Part shown: positions 49,207-62,700 of the stretch, piece after piece
Numbering within the stretch: position 1 is the first letter of the stretch
Layout: each line of letters opens with the position of its first letter
NCBI GenBank assembly: GCA_029783825.1
Contig: JAREIK010000345.1
Span: forward strand, 554,176 to 618,175
Direction of reading: 5' to 3'
Source: Sapria himalayana
Taxonomy: Eukaryota; Streptophyta; Magnoliopsida; Malpighiales; Rafflesiaceae
Length of the DNA: 64,000 nt
Notes under the pieces: model-generated
Told to the model about the DNA's origin: nothing
Seen by the model: only the letters and a program-made list of their open reading frames with translations
Database searches by the model: none
Position numbers and translations under genes: made by a program

Positions 49207-51624
49207 TGTTACTCTAATTAATTTAATTAGTTAGATAATATATCAAAAACTCATTAATGAGAGTATCTTATCAATTGAAATCAACAAGTATATGAGTCAT
49301 ATAAATAGTATAATGGTCTTTATCTAGATATCAATCTCATAAAAATTATATTGGCAATTTAGCTATTCAATAAGAGACACCCCATTTTTTATATAATGGA
49401 TAGTCATATTGTTAAATAATCTTAGGTATAAGGTCATTTATATAATTTATGTAATGCCATTAACTTGTTTGATATATATTATGCTAGACATTGAACTAAG
49501 GCTGAGATATATTATGCAATGACCCATTGTCATCCTAATGATATATAAACTGGTTCGTCACCATTGAGCCCTCCTTAATGGTTGTCTACTCATAACTATT
49601 ATATTGGTACATCACCACAGACAATAATTTTTCTCTACATGGGGGTCATTTATAATCTCATACCTTTTGAACAATTTTATCAAATGCACTTGATAGTTAC
49701 TTTGTATACACATGCTTATTCACTAGCCTCCATTATCTTAGACACCATTTATTAGCATGCCAAAGTGAACTCACAAGAGCTATCACCACTTTGTGAGTCA
49801 TGAAAAATTCACACATGTCCCAAGGATTACATGTCACCATCCTCCTCGGTAATAATGTAACTCTCATACTAAAGGTAAACCCTTTAATAGAATGTTCTAT
49901 ATAACATTCATCCAAATCAAGAACTAGTCGTTCAAAGATATGTATAATAGATTGACATATAAAAATATTCACACTTTTAGCTTTGTAAGAATCATACTCA
50001 TGATGATTAACATATCCAAACTTTTGGGGTTTGATTTATAGGTTTATCTCATGCATCATAATTAAAAGGGATGTCACCACCTTTCTATCAATGCATGAGT
50101 GGGTCTTGTGGCTTACCTATTACTATCTACCATTACAACCTCATACAAATCCACTATTAGTCAAAATTCTAAATAAAATTATATTTTGTTACTATCCATC
50201 AATATCTATGCCATTAAATATAATTAAACCATAATTGCATTAATCATCCAAACTAATTATATCACATAATCCAATTAATACAAACTCTAGACCATGCTAG
50301 TTCCATACAAATTATTGAATTAATTTCTAGAGGAAAAAATTTGATATCCACAGTTTCCAACTCTAGGGATTAACATTGTTCATGCCTCCCTTTCTTACCT
50401 ACTAAACCCCTAGGGTGTGCAAAAGTTTCTACTAGGGTTTTTAGTTGTCATGAATTTTACTTGTTTCATGAGGGAGAGAAGAAGTGAGAGATCCATAAAC
50501 ATTTTTTATCTTTCACTTTTATATTCGAGTGGTTTTGCATTTTTTAAAGTAAAATATCATGACTTTTAGATAAAAGTTACAACTTTAGCTATCATATCTT
50601 CAGCTTGAGGTCGTGACTCTAGAAAAATGACCACGACTATGTTCAACTTCTTGATCTCTCTATAACTTAAAGTTATGACACTATTAACAACTATGACTTG
50701 GGCTTAATCTCTCTATAACACAAAGTCATGATGCTGTAAAATATTCATGGCTTTGTGCCTTCATAATTTGTAGTCTATGCATAGTCACGACACTATGAGG
50801 TAGCCACTAAGTGAAGATGCTTTCCAATATTGTTATATAGTCATGATGCTTGTGGAGGGCGTAGAATTGGTTACTTGTCTTTCTTGATATGTACATGGTC
50901 ACTATATTGAAAACTAGATATGACCCTTGAACTTAGCTTGCATGTATAAGTCATAATTGTGTCATCTAGATGACAAGAGTCATGGTCTTGGAAATAATGC
51001 TACTCATGTTAAATCCTCTATAATATTTAGTGACATAAAAGTTATGACTTTGAATAATTTTCTATGGCTTTGGATTGAGTACTTGTGACTCTTTATTTTT
51101 TTGAAGCTCAAAGTCACATCTATAAAAGAGCTATAATTCTAAGATGAGACTAATAAGCCATATAAAGATAAATTGGTGGCTTTATATAATTATTCACAAT
51201 CTTGAGCACCAATGGGATACTTGGTTGCTATAATGGAGATTTAATGTCACATCTATTATAATTTTATGACCTAATAATGGCTACAACTCCATGATAATAT
51301 CACAACCATTGAGAATGTATCATATAATAGAAAGATTTTGCTAATGAGAGGGTATGATCATGGTGTACAAAAATTTTCCAATGACCATTAAGATAGAGTT
51401 TCATCCAAGAATATATGCCAAAACCATGAAAGACTTATAGATTTATCACATCTACTAAATACCTCCAAAAACTTATTGATTTCATAATAATTTACAAAAG
51501 TTCTTCAAAACACCAAAATTTATGAAAGCAACACATATTCACTATATTTTTTGATATGCACATCATTCTCAACCATCAAAATATACTAGAATGTTCAGTA
51601 AATTATACAATTAACAAACTCACA
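49207..51624 (-). repeat. LTR C (3' LTR of nested element), 2,418 bp
   Basis: Plus-strand left end TGTTACTCTAATTAAT, right end AACTCACA. Matches LTR D in order throughout, including the TTAATTAGTTA start, the ATGAGGGAGAGAAG segment near 50,470 and CACATCATTCTCAAC near 51,560. The CATGAC-type words cluster at 50,555-51,100. Short open frames inside it (49,733-49,972 and 50,031-50,234) have no family match. Confidence 0.85.
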
Positions 51625-52640
51625 TACTAAAATAATTTCTCATCATCCTTGAACATAACTTCACCACCCAAAGAAATGTATGCATCATCATGATGAATTC
51701 TTATGACTAGGTTTGAGTGTTGTAGCGTCTATAAATAGTGGAGTAGCTTCAACTAAACAAGTCTACATTCAAGTTAGGGTTTGACTTCAATGACTATACT
51801 TATGGGTAATTCGACTTATATAATTTTTTATGTGGTAAATTTAGGTATTTATTATATACATATGTATAAAAAAAGTTCTTAAGATACCGCCCATGCAGTG
51901 TTACACTTAATATTTGTAGCTAGGCAATCAAAACATATTTAACTTCATTAGAGATCTTTGATGCCCATATGATATTTCAAAATATTATTTCACTTTTGTT
52001 AGTTTCTTCATTCAGCATTTCTTCAGCTACATTCATCTCTAAGGTTGTCACCCCATTTGATGTCACAATTTTAGTAAATCTTTAGACTTCTTCTCTTCTC
52101 CATTAACCCTTTTTCTTCTTGATCCCTAAAATTGCAGTGCTAAGTATTTCCATAACTTTGCCATTGAGCTTGTCATTTTCATTTTCTTTCTCTGATTCCA
52201 AAGTCACGATACTATGAATATTTATGGTTTTATCTTACGTATTTTCCTTGAACTTATCTTTCTGTAACTCCAAAGTCATCACCTTTTCATAACTTTTTTT
52301 AAAAATTTTGATAGACTGATTATAGTCATGATTTTGTATTCTATATTTTTTTGTCCAACACCATTATATTACCCCAAAGTCATTGCACTAGGCACAACCA
52401 TGACTTTGTCTTTGATTTTTCTTTGGCCATTTTCATCTAGAAACCTCCAAGTCATGATGTTGGGCACAATCATGACTTTGTCTTTGTTTTTTTGTTTCAT
52501 AAATTCTATCTTAGCCTTAACATCCCCACCAGACCTTTCTTCCTTCTTTGTGTTGTCATCATACGAGTTATCAATGGTCATGACTTTCTAGAATATCTTA
52601 ACTTCATCATAATCATCTTTCTCTATTTTTTCATTTTTTC
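51625..52640 (-). pseudogene. KVM-rich charged coding remnant
   Basis: Minus-strand frame 52,369-52,581 reads KDKVMIVPNIMTWRFLDENG and again KDKVMVVPSAMTLG, an internal repeat of about 26 residues. Further down, KVMTLELQKDKFKE and TLESEKENENDKLNGKVME continue the theme. It resembles the region after integrase in relic 2. Family function is unknown to me. Confidence 0.55.
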
Positions 52641-52949
52641 AAGAAAAAGTGTGATGTAGTTCATGACATATGATTTAGTATTCTTTTATTTTCATTGCTA
52701 TCACATATTTAAAGTTATTCATCTATTTCATAAACAACATCACACTAATAATTCCAACATTCTTCTTTTGCATAAACTTTTTCCTCGCACAACTTCAAAG
52801 TTCTTCTTTTGGTCCATACTTTCATCTTCATCTAGTCGATAGTCTTCTATAAAGTCCTTCACTTTTAAATCTACTTTTTATTTCCTTGAAATATGGAGTA
52901 GATGTCAATCCTTCAACACCACATTTCATAGTTTGTCCATGCCCCATAA

Positions 52950-53300
52950 GCCATTACAAAAATTAAACTTTTCTTATTCCTCACCAACACAAAGAGTAAA
53001 TTCTTCATTTTTAACATCGATGAATGCTTGTCAAATGGCCAAAAACAAATAACCAAAAATTAATGGTGTGTATTGATTTTATTTCATATCCAAAAAAACA
53101 AAATCCACCAGAAAAAAAAATTTCAAACTTGACAATTACATCTTTAATAATTCTATATGGCCACTTGATTGTCTAATCTACCATATGGAATAAGAGATAT
53201 TAGAGTTTTTTTTTTGAGTTTTAATTTCATGCAATGGATAAGAATATCAAGTTGACACTTGTTCCTAAGTCATAGAAGTCCTTTCAAAATGTGTAATGTC
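52950..53300 (-). pseudogene. Aspartic protease remnant of nested element
   Basis: DFYDLGTSVNL, read on the minus strand at about 53,248-53,280, is the catalytic DLGxSVNL segment of Athila-like proteases (DLG in place of DSG/DTG). The following part keeps a WPY-like VFxxDFVV position in degraded form. Frames are broken. Confidence 0.8.
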
Positions 53301-54500
53301 TAATAGTTCAAGGTATTGTAAAACACTTTAAATCTTTTAATTTTTTCGATAGTTTTCTTTAAATAATGACATCATACTTATCAGTCATATTTATAGTTTT
53401 ATATGTATATAATTTGTTCTTACTACTCATAATATCTTTCATAAATTTGATATAATTTGGTGTATAGTCTAGAACTTCAGCAGATAGTTTATTCATTTAT
53501 AATTTTAAAAATATATTCGAATTTTTTTTGAAGTGTTCAACTAATACTCCTTCCTAAATCATCATGAAAATAGAAGATATAGTAGAAACCTATTCTTTGA
53601 TTCATTATGATCCATTTCTATTTTTCTTTCTTGATTGCTTTGTGTAAACAATCATTCACTCCTCTAACTCATCATTTTATTTATCTCATCTTTGGATGAA
53701 ACTTGGTAATTCCTTTCTTTAAAGATCATGGCTTTGATACATGTTGCAACTTAATAGTTATCATATATCTAGACTTCTTTTATTGGGGCCATAGCTTCTT
53801 AGGGAATTTCAAGTTGAGCTGTAACTTTTGAGAAAGATACTGCTTTATTGCCCACAAAAACTCTAAAATCATCTTGTTCAAGATCATCTTATACCTATGG
53901 AGTTGTGACTTTTAAAATTCTTTGTATTTTCACTCCCATATTATCTATAATTAATTTTTCCAAATTTTCTTCATAGCACATTCTTATTTCTAAGAAACAT
54001 TGAAGAATTATTCCTTGGATTTATCTCCTTGTCAATTGACAGTCAACCACTCCTCTTCCGGGTATTGATAATGCCAACTAACTAATGTGATGTTCAATGT
54101 TCCTTATCACTAAATTAGTTTCATCCATCTTAGCTTCAAGTGCCCTCATTTTCTTGTCTTAGTCTTTGTTCTTATTTTTAAGTTCTGCAATAGTGATTTG
54201 CATGCCATATTCTATAATGGGGGTTTCCCCCTTTGTGATGGCTAATAATTAAAATTGGAGTTCCCTTGATTCATATAGTTCACTGTATTATTTTTTATAT
54301 TTCTTGAGAATTTCTTCATATGTTATAGCTCACTTTCATAGTTTATGTATGAAAAATTTTTATTATTTTTTACATTCATATGATAATACATTTAGATATT
54401 ATTATTGCATTGAAATACACATCCATTTCTTTACATTTGATTTTCTTTTTCCATTTAATAAAACATCTTTGATTCCACCAATTCATAAGGATGTAAAGTA
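53301..54500 (-). pseudogene. Gag-protease linker of nested element
   Basis: This lies between the clear gag and protease segments and is presumably the C-terminal gag region. No motif is firm enough to name. A 65-codon plus-strand frame at 54,304-54,501 is incidental. Confidence 0.4.
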
Positions 54501-55160
54501 GTGATATCTCCTGATATTCTTCTCTTTTCTCCTTGAGTATCAAACTTCCTCAATAGGGCTTCTATCTTTGATTCCATTTAATAATACTATAGTTTGTCTT
54601 CTCCCAATTAGGCAATCTATTAGATTTTGATAATTTTTTTTGCTCGCTAATCAAAAAAATAATATGCATCCTACAATAATTTATTCATAATACATCCTCT
54701 TGTCACCATATAAACCATACACCTCATCATGTAGTTTAATCCATCATAGAAGTTTTGGGTTTTGAACCACAACTAAAAATCATGTTGAAGGCATCTCCTA
54801 AACAGCTTGTTACAATGATCCAATGTGGCATATAAGTTACTGTTCTCCTCTTATCAGAATTGACTTATCTTGCTTTGAAGTTGAGAAGTAAATTGTGGTG
54901 AGATAAATTTATTGAGATAAACTTTCACTAAATCATCCCAACTCTCAATGCATCTCAATAATAAATATTAGAACCAATTTCATATTTTACCACTTAATGA
55001 AAATGGATTTAATCTTAATCTTATTGCATTTATGCTGACTGCATTCATTTTTATAGTATCAAATAACTCTAAATATAATGTGACATGTCTATTAGGGTCT
55101 TCCATTTCCTTTTTGCTATATTATACTGCTAAACAATAACAATTATACTTGGTTTCAACT
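54500..55160 (-). pseudogene. Athila-like gag of nested element
   Basis: Minus-strand translation: MEDPNRHVTLYLELFDTIKM followed by NAVSINAIRLRLNPFSL, then ESWDDLVKVYLNKFISPQFTSQLQSKISQF, NLYATLDHCNKLFRRCLQH and NFYDGLNYMM. This parallels the gag order in element E. Stops interrupt it several times. Confidence 0.92.
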
Positions 55161-55639
55161 CAAAATATTTAGCTTTTACTAGCTACAGGCAGATCCCAAA
55201 ATAACTATATATCACTTTGTGCCTCCAATAATCCGGTAAAGTATGGTAATGAGTGGGCTATTGAAGTACTTGCCTATCACCTCGTTGAGTCTCACAATTA
55301 CTTCTAGTACCCTTTATAATATTCATGTTAGCTCTTTGTTTGGCTAGGATTTTTTAATTTTTATAATTTCTAGTTTCAAATAGTTTAGCATAGTCCCCAA
55401 TATTTGTCTCATCAATGGTGGCTAAAGAAAAAGAGAGTGCATAAAAAAAATAAATATAAATATAAATATATCCATCAAATATAATGTTATCTAAAATAAG
55501 GCTATATTAGTTATCATGACTTAGTCATTAGATCCTAAAATATCCATCAAATATAATGCTATCTAATTTATTAAAAAAAACTATTCTTTTATAAGAATAA
55601 TTTTGTCAACTCAAGTTAACTAATCAAATTAAACAATCC

Positions 55640-55671
55640 CTAGTAATCATGCGAAAAACATATTATAATTA
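55640..55671 (-). other. Decayed primer-binding site of nested element
   Basis: The minus strand next to LTR D reads GTTTTTCGCATGATTACTAG followed by GGATTG, a mutated form of TTTTGGCGCCGTTGCCGGGGATTG. Its position beside LTR D fixes D as the 5' LTR. Confidence 0.6.
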
Positions 55672-58102
55672 TGTTACTCTACCTAATTTAATTAGTTAAC
55701 TGATGTTCCAAAAACTCATTAATGAGTGTATCTCATCAATTGAGATCCAAAAGTACATAGATCATACAAGTAGTATAATAGACTTTATTCTAGATATTGA
55801 TCCTATAAAAATTGTATTGATAGCTCGGCTATTCAACAAGAGATAACTCATTTTTTGTATAATGGATACTCAGATTATTGAATAATCTTAGGTCTAGAGT
55901 CCATTTATGTAATTTATGTGTCATCATTAATTCGATCGATATATATATATTATGTTGGACATATATCTAAGATTGGAGTGTTGGGTAATCACCCCTTGCT
56001 TTAATGGCATATAAGGTAATTTCACTATTAAGCTCTTCACAATTAACGGTCTCCTCATAGCTATTATATCTATAAGTCACAACTAAGATAAGAATTTATC
56101 CTTGTGTGAGAGTCAATCATAATCTCATACTTTTTAGTCTAATTCATCAACACCTTTGATAATTATTTTTGTATACACACTCTTATTTACTAGTCTTCAT
56201 TGTCATAAAAACTATTGATTGACATAGTTTGCAAGTATTTGTAATTTTGGCTTTTTAAGCCTCATACGTACATAATTGATGTATTTTTCCTTTGAATTTC
56301 ATTGGTGAGAATCATGCAAGTAAAAGAAACTCACAAGGGTTATCACTACCTTGTGAGTTATCACATACTTATGCATGTTTTGAGGATTACTAATAACCAT
56401 ACTTCTTGGTAATGATGCAACTCCACTACTAAATGTGATCTTCTTGAGAGAACATCCTATATAATATCCACCCTAATTGAGAACTAATCCCTCTAAGATA
56501 TGTATAATAGATTGAAGTGTATAAGTATTCATACTTGTGACTTTATAAGTGATATACTTGCAATGATGAACATACCCTAATATTAGTGTTTGACATATTG
56601 GTTCATCTCACGTATCATAATTAGAAGTTTCTTCACCTTATTCCTATCATATGTATGAGTGAGTCTTATTATTTACCTATCAATGGTCCACCATGACAAT
56701 CACACACAAACAAACTATTAGTTAAAACTCTAATTTAAGTTCTATTTAGTTACTATTCATAAATATCCACAATATAAAATATAATCAAGGCATAATTACA
56801 TCAATTATCCAAATCAATTTTATTAGATAATCAAAATATTACAAACCTTATACCTTGTTAATTTCATATAAAAGTCAAAATTAATTCTTAGAGGAGAAGG
56901 ATTTGAGAGCCAAACCCTCCAGCTCTAGAAATTGGCATTGGTTGTTGTTGCTTTTTGAACTCCTAGAGAGTGTGATATTCACCCCTAAGTTTTATAGTTA
57001 TCTTGGCTTTTATTTGTTTTATGAGGGAGAAGAAGAAGAAAATAAAGATTAGTCAAAAATTTTCTAACTTGCACTTTTATATGCAGGTGGCTTTTCATTT
57101 CTATAAGTAGAAAGTTATGACTTTCAGATGAAAGGCAAAACTCCCTCCATCTCTTTAGCATGAGGTCGTGACTCTACTAGATAGTTGTTACTATGTTCAA
57201 CATCTTGATCTCTCTATAACACAAACTCACAACACTTTATACCTTCATCATTTTTATTCCATAGATTATTATGATGCTATGAAGTGATCATGTAGTAGTA
57301 TTTGATTCTAGCATTGTTATATAGCCATGGCACAATGTGGAGGCAACAACATTGGTCATTTGTCTTACTTGATATGTATCTGGCTGTAACACTAAGAATT
57401 GGATGTGATACTCACACTAAGCTTGCACATTCCATTTATAGCTATGCTTTTTTTCGAGGACAAGAGTCATAACATTTGAAATAACCATACTCTAGTAACA
57501 TCCTTTGTAATATTTAGTGACCCAAAGGTTGTGACTTTGAATAATTACTGTGGATGTGTCATACTCGTGGCTCTTTAAATTTTTATAGCTTAAAAGTTAC
57601 ATCTTTATAAAAGAGCCATAACTCTGACTTGAGACTATTAAGTGATATAAAGATAAAGTTACAACTCTCTAAAATTAGTTGTGACCTTGAGCAATATTGG
57701 GGTACTTGGTTGCTATGACAAAGAATTAAAGTCACAATTATTATAATTTTATGAGCTAAATATGACTGTAATTCAATGATTATAGTGTAGCTATTGAGAA
57801 TATGTTGCATAGTAGAAGATTATGCTATAAAAAGGGTAAAATTATTATAAACAAGATTTTACTAATGAGCATTTAGATAACATTTCGGCCAAAATAGTTG
57901 GCAAACATAAGAAAGATTAATAAATTTACCTTATCAGTTAAATATCACTAAAAACTCATTGATTTCATAATTATTCACCTAAGTTCTCTAAAATACTAAA
58001 ATTTGTGAAAGCAACACATATTCATCTCATTTCTATATATATACATCATTCTCAACTACGAAAATATACTAAAATATTTTGTAAATTTGATACAAACACC
58101 CA
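55672..58102 (-). repeat. LTR D (5' LTR of nested element), 2,431 bp
   Basis: Plus-strand left end TGTTACTCTACCTAAT, right end AAACACCCA. Nearly the same length as LTR C and colinear with it. An extra TAACTTT separates its canonical end from the GATTT repeat, so the exact right limit is uncertain by about 7 bp. Confidence 0.82.
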
Positions 58103-58109
58103 TAACTTT

Positions 58110-58470
58110 GATTTGAGCCATATTTATAAGCCCAGATATTCTACTTTGAGCTAAACTATATGATAGATACATGATGGATGAAGCCTTGGGTGACTAAAAT
58201 AAGAGGATAATTTTTGAGTAGGATAAATTGTTAGCTATTTAGGCCAAATTGGTTGTATTCTTTAGTCAATTTTCAACCCAACACAAGAAGATGCAAAGAA
58301 TGAGAGAAATGATAGCCTTGTAATTGCATAAGGTGAGTTGTTTTGACCAAATTTATCAACTAGAAGTGGATGTATTCTAAAATAAAGAATAATTTTTAGA
58401 CTCAAGAATCTATCATATGAGAATCAAGTATATCTACAGAATAATTATAGTCTATATTAGTAGAATAATA
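58110..58470 (+). pseudogene. Athila-like gag, right part of element E
   Basis: The frame picks up where 49,206 stopped: FEPYL-AQIFYFELNYMIDT corresponds to the GFPxWLQxQTFYNGLNxxTRxMID stretch that follows LYEAWERYK in Athila-like gag. The continuation is degraded. Confidence 0.75.
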
Positions 58471-59150
58471 AAAGTAATACATGGAGCTTCAAGCTCCATT
58501 TACACCTATAGAAGATAAAAGTCAAAGAGTTATTTTAAGATAGCATTCTTATGTATTTACTGAAGGAGACAGAAAAAAAATAATGCTTAAAATAATTGAA
58601 TAGGATAGTTGGAAATGAGGCTGAATCATGCGAACATGACTATTAAAATTATGAAACTCAAATCAGATAGCTTTCACTCACAATGATAGAAAATAATGTC
58701 AACATATTGCTTAGTGATATCAAGACAAACTTGAATTAATACATGTTAATAATATTTATAGGGGTAAAAAACATAAGCAAGATCAAAGGAAGAATCAAAT
58801 AGCTTTATATTACTTGGGAAAAAGTATAAAATTGATGTCATTGCTAATAGTAAGGAGGCCGAATCTAGGTGATATTAGTCTAATTTCTCTTTTTTTACAA
58901 ATGACCTAAACATCTATCAATTTACAAAGGGGATATTTGAAGACATGCTAGTCAAAGTAATAAAATTTAACTTCATTGTAGAATTTGTGGTTATGGAAAT
59001 GAAAAAAGATTCATATGTGCGAATAATTTTTGGAAGACCATTTTTTGTGATTAGATATATATTGATTAGCATGAAAAGAGACAAATTTGTTCTTCGAGTA
59101 AGTTAATAATAAGTAAGATTCAACATATATAAAAGCCTATAAATTCATGA
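58470..59150 (+). pseudogene. Gag end and protease remnant of element E
   Basis: YQFTKGIFEDMLVKVIKFNFIVEFVVMEMKKD and IIFGRPFFVIRYILISMKRD (58,915-59,100) match the YPxGVVEDVLVKVxxFxFPVDFVVLDM...LGRPFLATGRALIDV part of Athila-like proteases. The catalytic DLG segment upstream is not clear. Confidence 0.85.
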
Positions 59151-59790
59151 TGAAGATGATAAAAAATGATGGAGAATAGATAGCCTCATTCACACAACTT
59201 AAAACCAAATGTTGAGATTAGAATAAAAGATTTTCTAGAAGATTATTAGTTTGATGAAAAGAAAAACATTATTAAAATAAAAAAAGTTCTTGAACAAAAA
59301 GAAGTTGTGACACACAATGATAAAGACATATTATGATGTCATGATATAAGGAGAATAGATATTTTTCAAAGTCATGATATAAGGAGAAATAAAGGCATGC
59401 TATGATGATAGTGTAACTCGCATTATTGAAGCCACAACATTCCTATGTGAAAAAAGGAAAAATTAACTTAAGGACTTCTGAAAATGTGGGAACAATACCA
59501 TAGGAAATATTCACACTATAGTTTGATGAAATATATGAGGAAATAGATGAAGCCATGATGAATATTGATGAAAACACAAAGGAAATAAATGTTGGGAAGG
59601 AAGATGAACTAGTTGTGAAATAAGTTGAGGTTGAAGTACCAATAAAATTTGTGACATTTGAAAAAGGAATGACTACAATAATAGGCTTAATGAAGTCATG
59701 ACAGAAGCTGAAAGAGCTGTAATATTGACAAAATAGAAGACACAAGGTCTCAATGTAGTATTCTCACAACTACAATTCTTGGGAGTCCCA
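59151..59790 (+). pseudogene. Charged linker after protease, element E
   Basis: Lys/Glu-rich translation (KKVLEQKEVVTHNDKD, DEIYEEIDEAMMNIDENTKEI) with repeated GTCATGA words lies where reverse transcriptase would be approached. The element is then lost; no reverse transcriptase is seen downstream. Confidence 0.55.
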
Positions 59791-62700
59791 TTTTTCTATG
59801 CAGTAAATTCAATGTCAATAATGCTTATTTGTAATATTCTTACGTTTATTAATAATGAGAGTCACTTGTGTTGTCTGAAACATATGCAATAAAGATGGTC
59901 CTATATTGTAAAGGTTTTTCTTTGTCATAAGTAAGGGTTTTAAGTAATAATATAATAACCTTAAAAAAATTTTATGGTGGGAATGAAAGGCAAGTTCACA
60001 AAGGAAATGACTTTGGCCATTCAAAGGTTTTCTTAGAATACCACTCTTTGTATGAATTTCTAATAGGAGCACTGAAAGGAAGAGTTAGCACTACCTAATA
60101 TAGGTTCCAAGTAGTTAGAAGAGTCAAAGGTTATTTTCATAGCTATAGGATCTTTCTTTACCTTTCTCGAAATATTATTCTTTCATACCCATTTCTAGTA
60201 GGAACACCGAAATGATGAGTTAGCACTACCTAGATAAATAAGAGAAGGTGCCAAGTAGTGCAACTAAGGAAAAAAATAGAAGGGAGTGATTGGTGCATAC
60301 CTAATATAGGCATCAGTGATGTCCCAAAAAGGTCATGACATATTGGGGTTGCTAGGGCATTATTACAAGAGTTACCTAGATTTGGGCCTAAAAAACACTA
60401 CTTTCATGAGTTTTTGTTCACAATTTAGTAATTGATTGGCACTGGCCTAGGCCTAATCTTTCTGAAACTTGATTTCTTTTGTAATATTTATAACGCTCTC
60501 TTATAGCTGATTTTGGCACATAAGGTGCTTGGTTACATCCAACTTTTCTTTTAACCCATTATTGTCACAAAGAGTGGGATATGCTCCTAGAACTAAAAGT
60601 ATATATGCAAATGGAGAAACTTGTTATGAATCTAGAAATGAAAAGGATATCAATGGTATGGTGAGCACATATGCTTAGTTTGATACTTGAAGCAAGACTC
60701 TATCTTGTTCTCAATCTAGGTCCAATGAGAGAAATGAATCGGCTTATTTATAACTCTTCAATGTCTAAATCTATGTCCATACCAATCATACTGTACCACC
60801 ATGGTGTTTGAAGGGAATAGATCTTTATTGCTTGAATATTTTTAAGTCTTTAAAGCCATCTCTTTCACTATAAATAGAACTCATGTTGCTCTTTATCTAG
60901 AAATCATTGTTAAGGGATGGATATGAGTTAATTGACCATACGAACGTCCCTTATTTCAGACTTAAACAACCTTAATCTAAGAAATCTAATAATTTCAATG
61001 ATGACACATATTTATCTTCAATGGCAATGAGATTTTTGACTCACTATTTTCCATGTATTACTACCTTTAGGAATCAGTTTTGGCATACTTTATTTGTACT
61101 GGAATGATTCTCTAACCCTCAACAAAATTTTTCCCAATCTATGAGCCAAGAGAAAGAAGTTGAAACTTAGTCGACCATCACTAATAATGTGGAAAAATAG
61201 CTCACTTGTGATAGTAAAGGAGAAGCACTAATGATTAACTAATATAAAGATGGAGGGATCATTCGATTCTCAAGATCCACCCTAGCCCGAGCAGACCACT
61301 GAAGTTGATTGTAAAAGACTAGTCGATATAGACCTTATCCTATAGAAGTAATCTTTGGAAAGAATTATCTTTTCCACTTAAGTTTTTATCTTTCCTAACA
61401 TGAAAGTTGCAACAACTCCACATATTGGCTAGACATCTAGACATATACATTACAAGTAGACATAAATGAATCTTTTATTTGCCTTTGACTTGATACATTG
61501 AATGAGTTGTGGATTGGTCACTTGTTCCCTAGTTGTCAACTTCAATAGCTTGCTAGCATATCACATATTGGACATGTAAGAAAGAAACTTCTACATAAGT
61601 TCTTCAAAACACAATGCAATTCTTAGTCATTTGTTTTTCCCACTTTCTGTGGTATTAATAGAATAGTGAAGCCAAACATGGAGCTTGTTCCTTATCATGA
61701 TCCTACTGATCAGAAAAAGAGGGATCCTCACAATCATCTAACAATTTGATCCGCTCTCTATTAGAAGATCTCGAACCTAGGCTTGCACTTCTTTTTAATC
61801 AGTTCAGCTCAATGAAAAGCCATAACTTCTTCAATGGATGAGGTAGTCAAACTCTATTCCATTTGCCTGCTTCTCCTCCATGGAGTCTTCACCCTCATTG
61901 GTGCTACCTTCCTTGACTTTCTTGCTACCACCACTCCTTTTCATCTCACAGAGCCAGATCAGCTTTCTTTCAATCATCTTAGTCATTCCCACCCCAAATT
62001 TAAACTAATTTAATGTGTATCTAATATATCTATTGTATCTACTGTAGTAGATTATATCATGTAAAATAGAGTATGATGATCAATCTCACTCTACTATATA
62101 AATATGAACCTTTCCATTCTTCCTGTTATTGAGCGAATGTTTTCTTTTTTAGGTTAGGTTCAACCATAACCAAAAATTGTAATTTATTTCTTGATTGACT
62201 CTTGACTTTGACTATTTTATACCTTGTCACTTGTTTGCTTTTTTTAACTTTAAAAATAGCCTACTACTTACTTCCATTGCTCTTTGCTCCATGGTTTGGG
62301 TAAAAAATATTTATTATGTATTACTACCAATGTTAATAATGGAGTTCTGAGAGTTATTTGAGGTTTACTTGGCATATAACAAAGTCATGTAGCCTATACC
62401 CTCTATGCTTGTCATTCTTTCTGATATATAGTTAGATGTTATGATTATCAATTTATCAATCCCCATCAAGAAATAAAGTTTTATAGTGAAAGGGTTCGTT
62501 GATTGAGCTCAGGGCTTGTTCATCTACTAGGACTACTCCAATATATCTGGTGATGCCAAACCCCTATTCTCCACTCAACTCAGGCACATCCTTTTGCCTA
62601 GGGAGTTGTTCGTGTTCAACTTTTGCCACTACTTCAGTTGGTCAACTTTTTACAATTGGTCTATTTGGCTTACTTAGTTGACATAAAAATTGGAGGTGGA

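Larger units (their letters stand above)
49207..58102 (-). mobile_element. Nested gag-protease-only Athila-like element
   Basis: Two LTRs in the same orientation, C at 49,207-51,624 and D at 55,672-58,102, bound a 4.05-kb interior. On the minus strand, 5' LTR D is followed by a primer-site relic, gag, protease and a KVM-rich stretch, then LTR C. No reverse transcriptase, RNase H or integrase was seen. It lies within gag of element E, with GATTT at 49,202-49,206 and again at 58,110-58,114. The LTRs differ at roughly one base in six over the first 110 bp, so the insertion is old. Confidence 0.85.

Noticed and set aside
59443..59745. Minus-strand 100-codon Ser/Phe-rich frame
   Set aside because: It is antisense to the Glu/Lys-rich linker of element E; its Ser/Phe bias is what the complement of such sequence gives.
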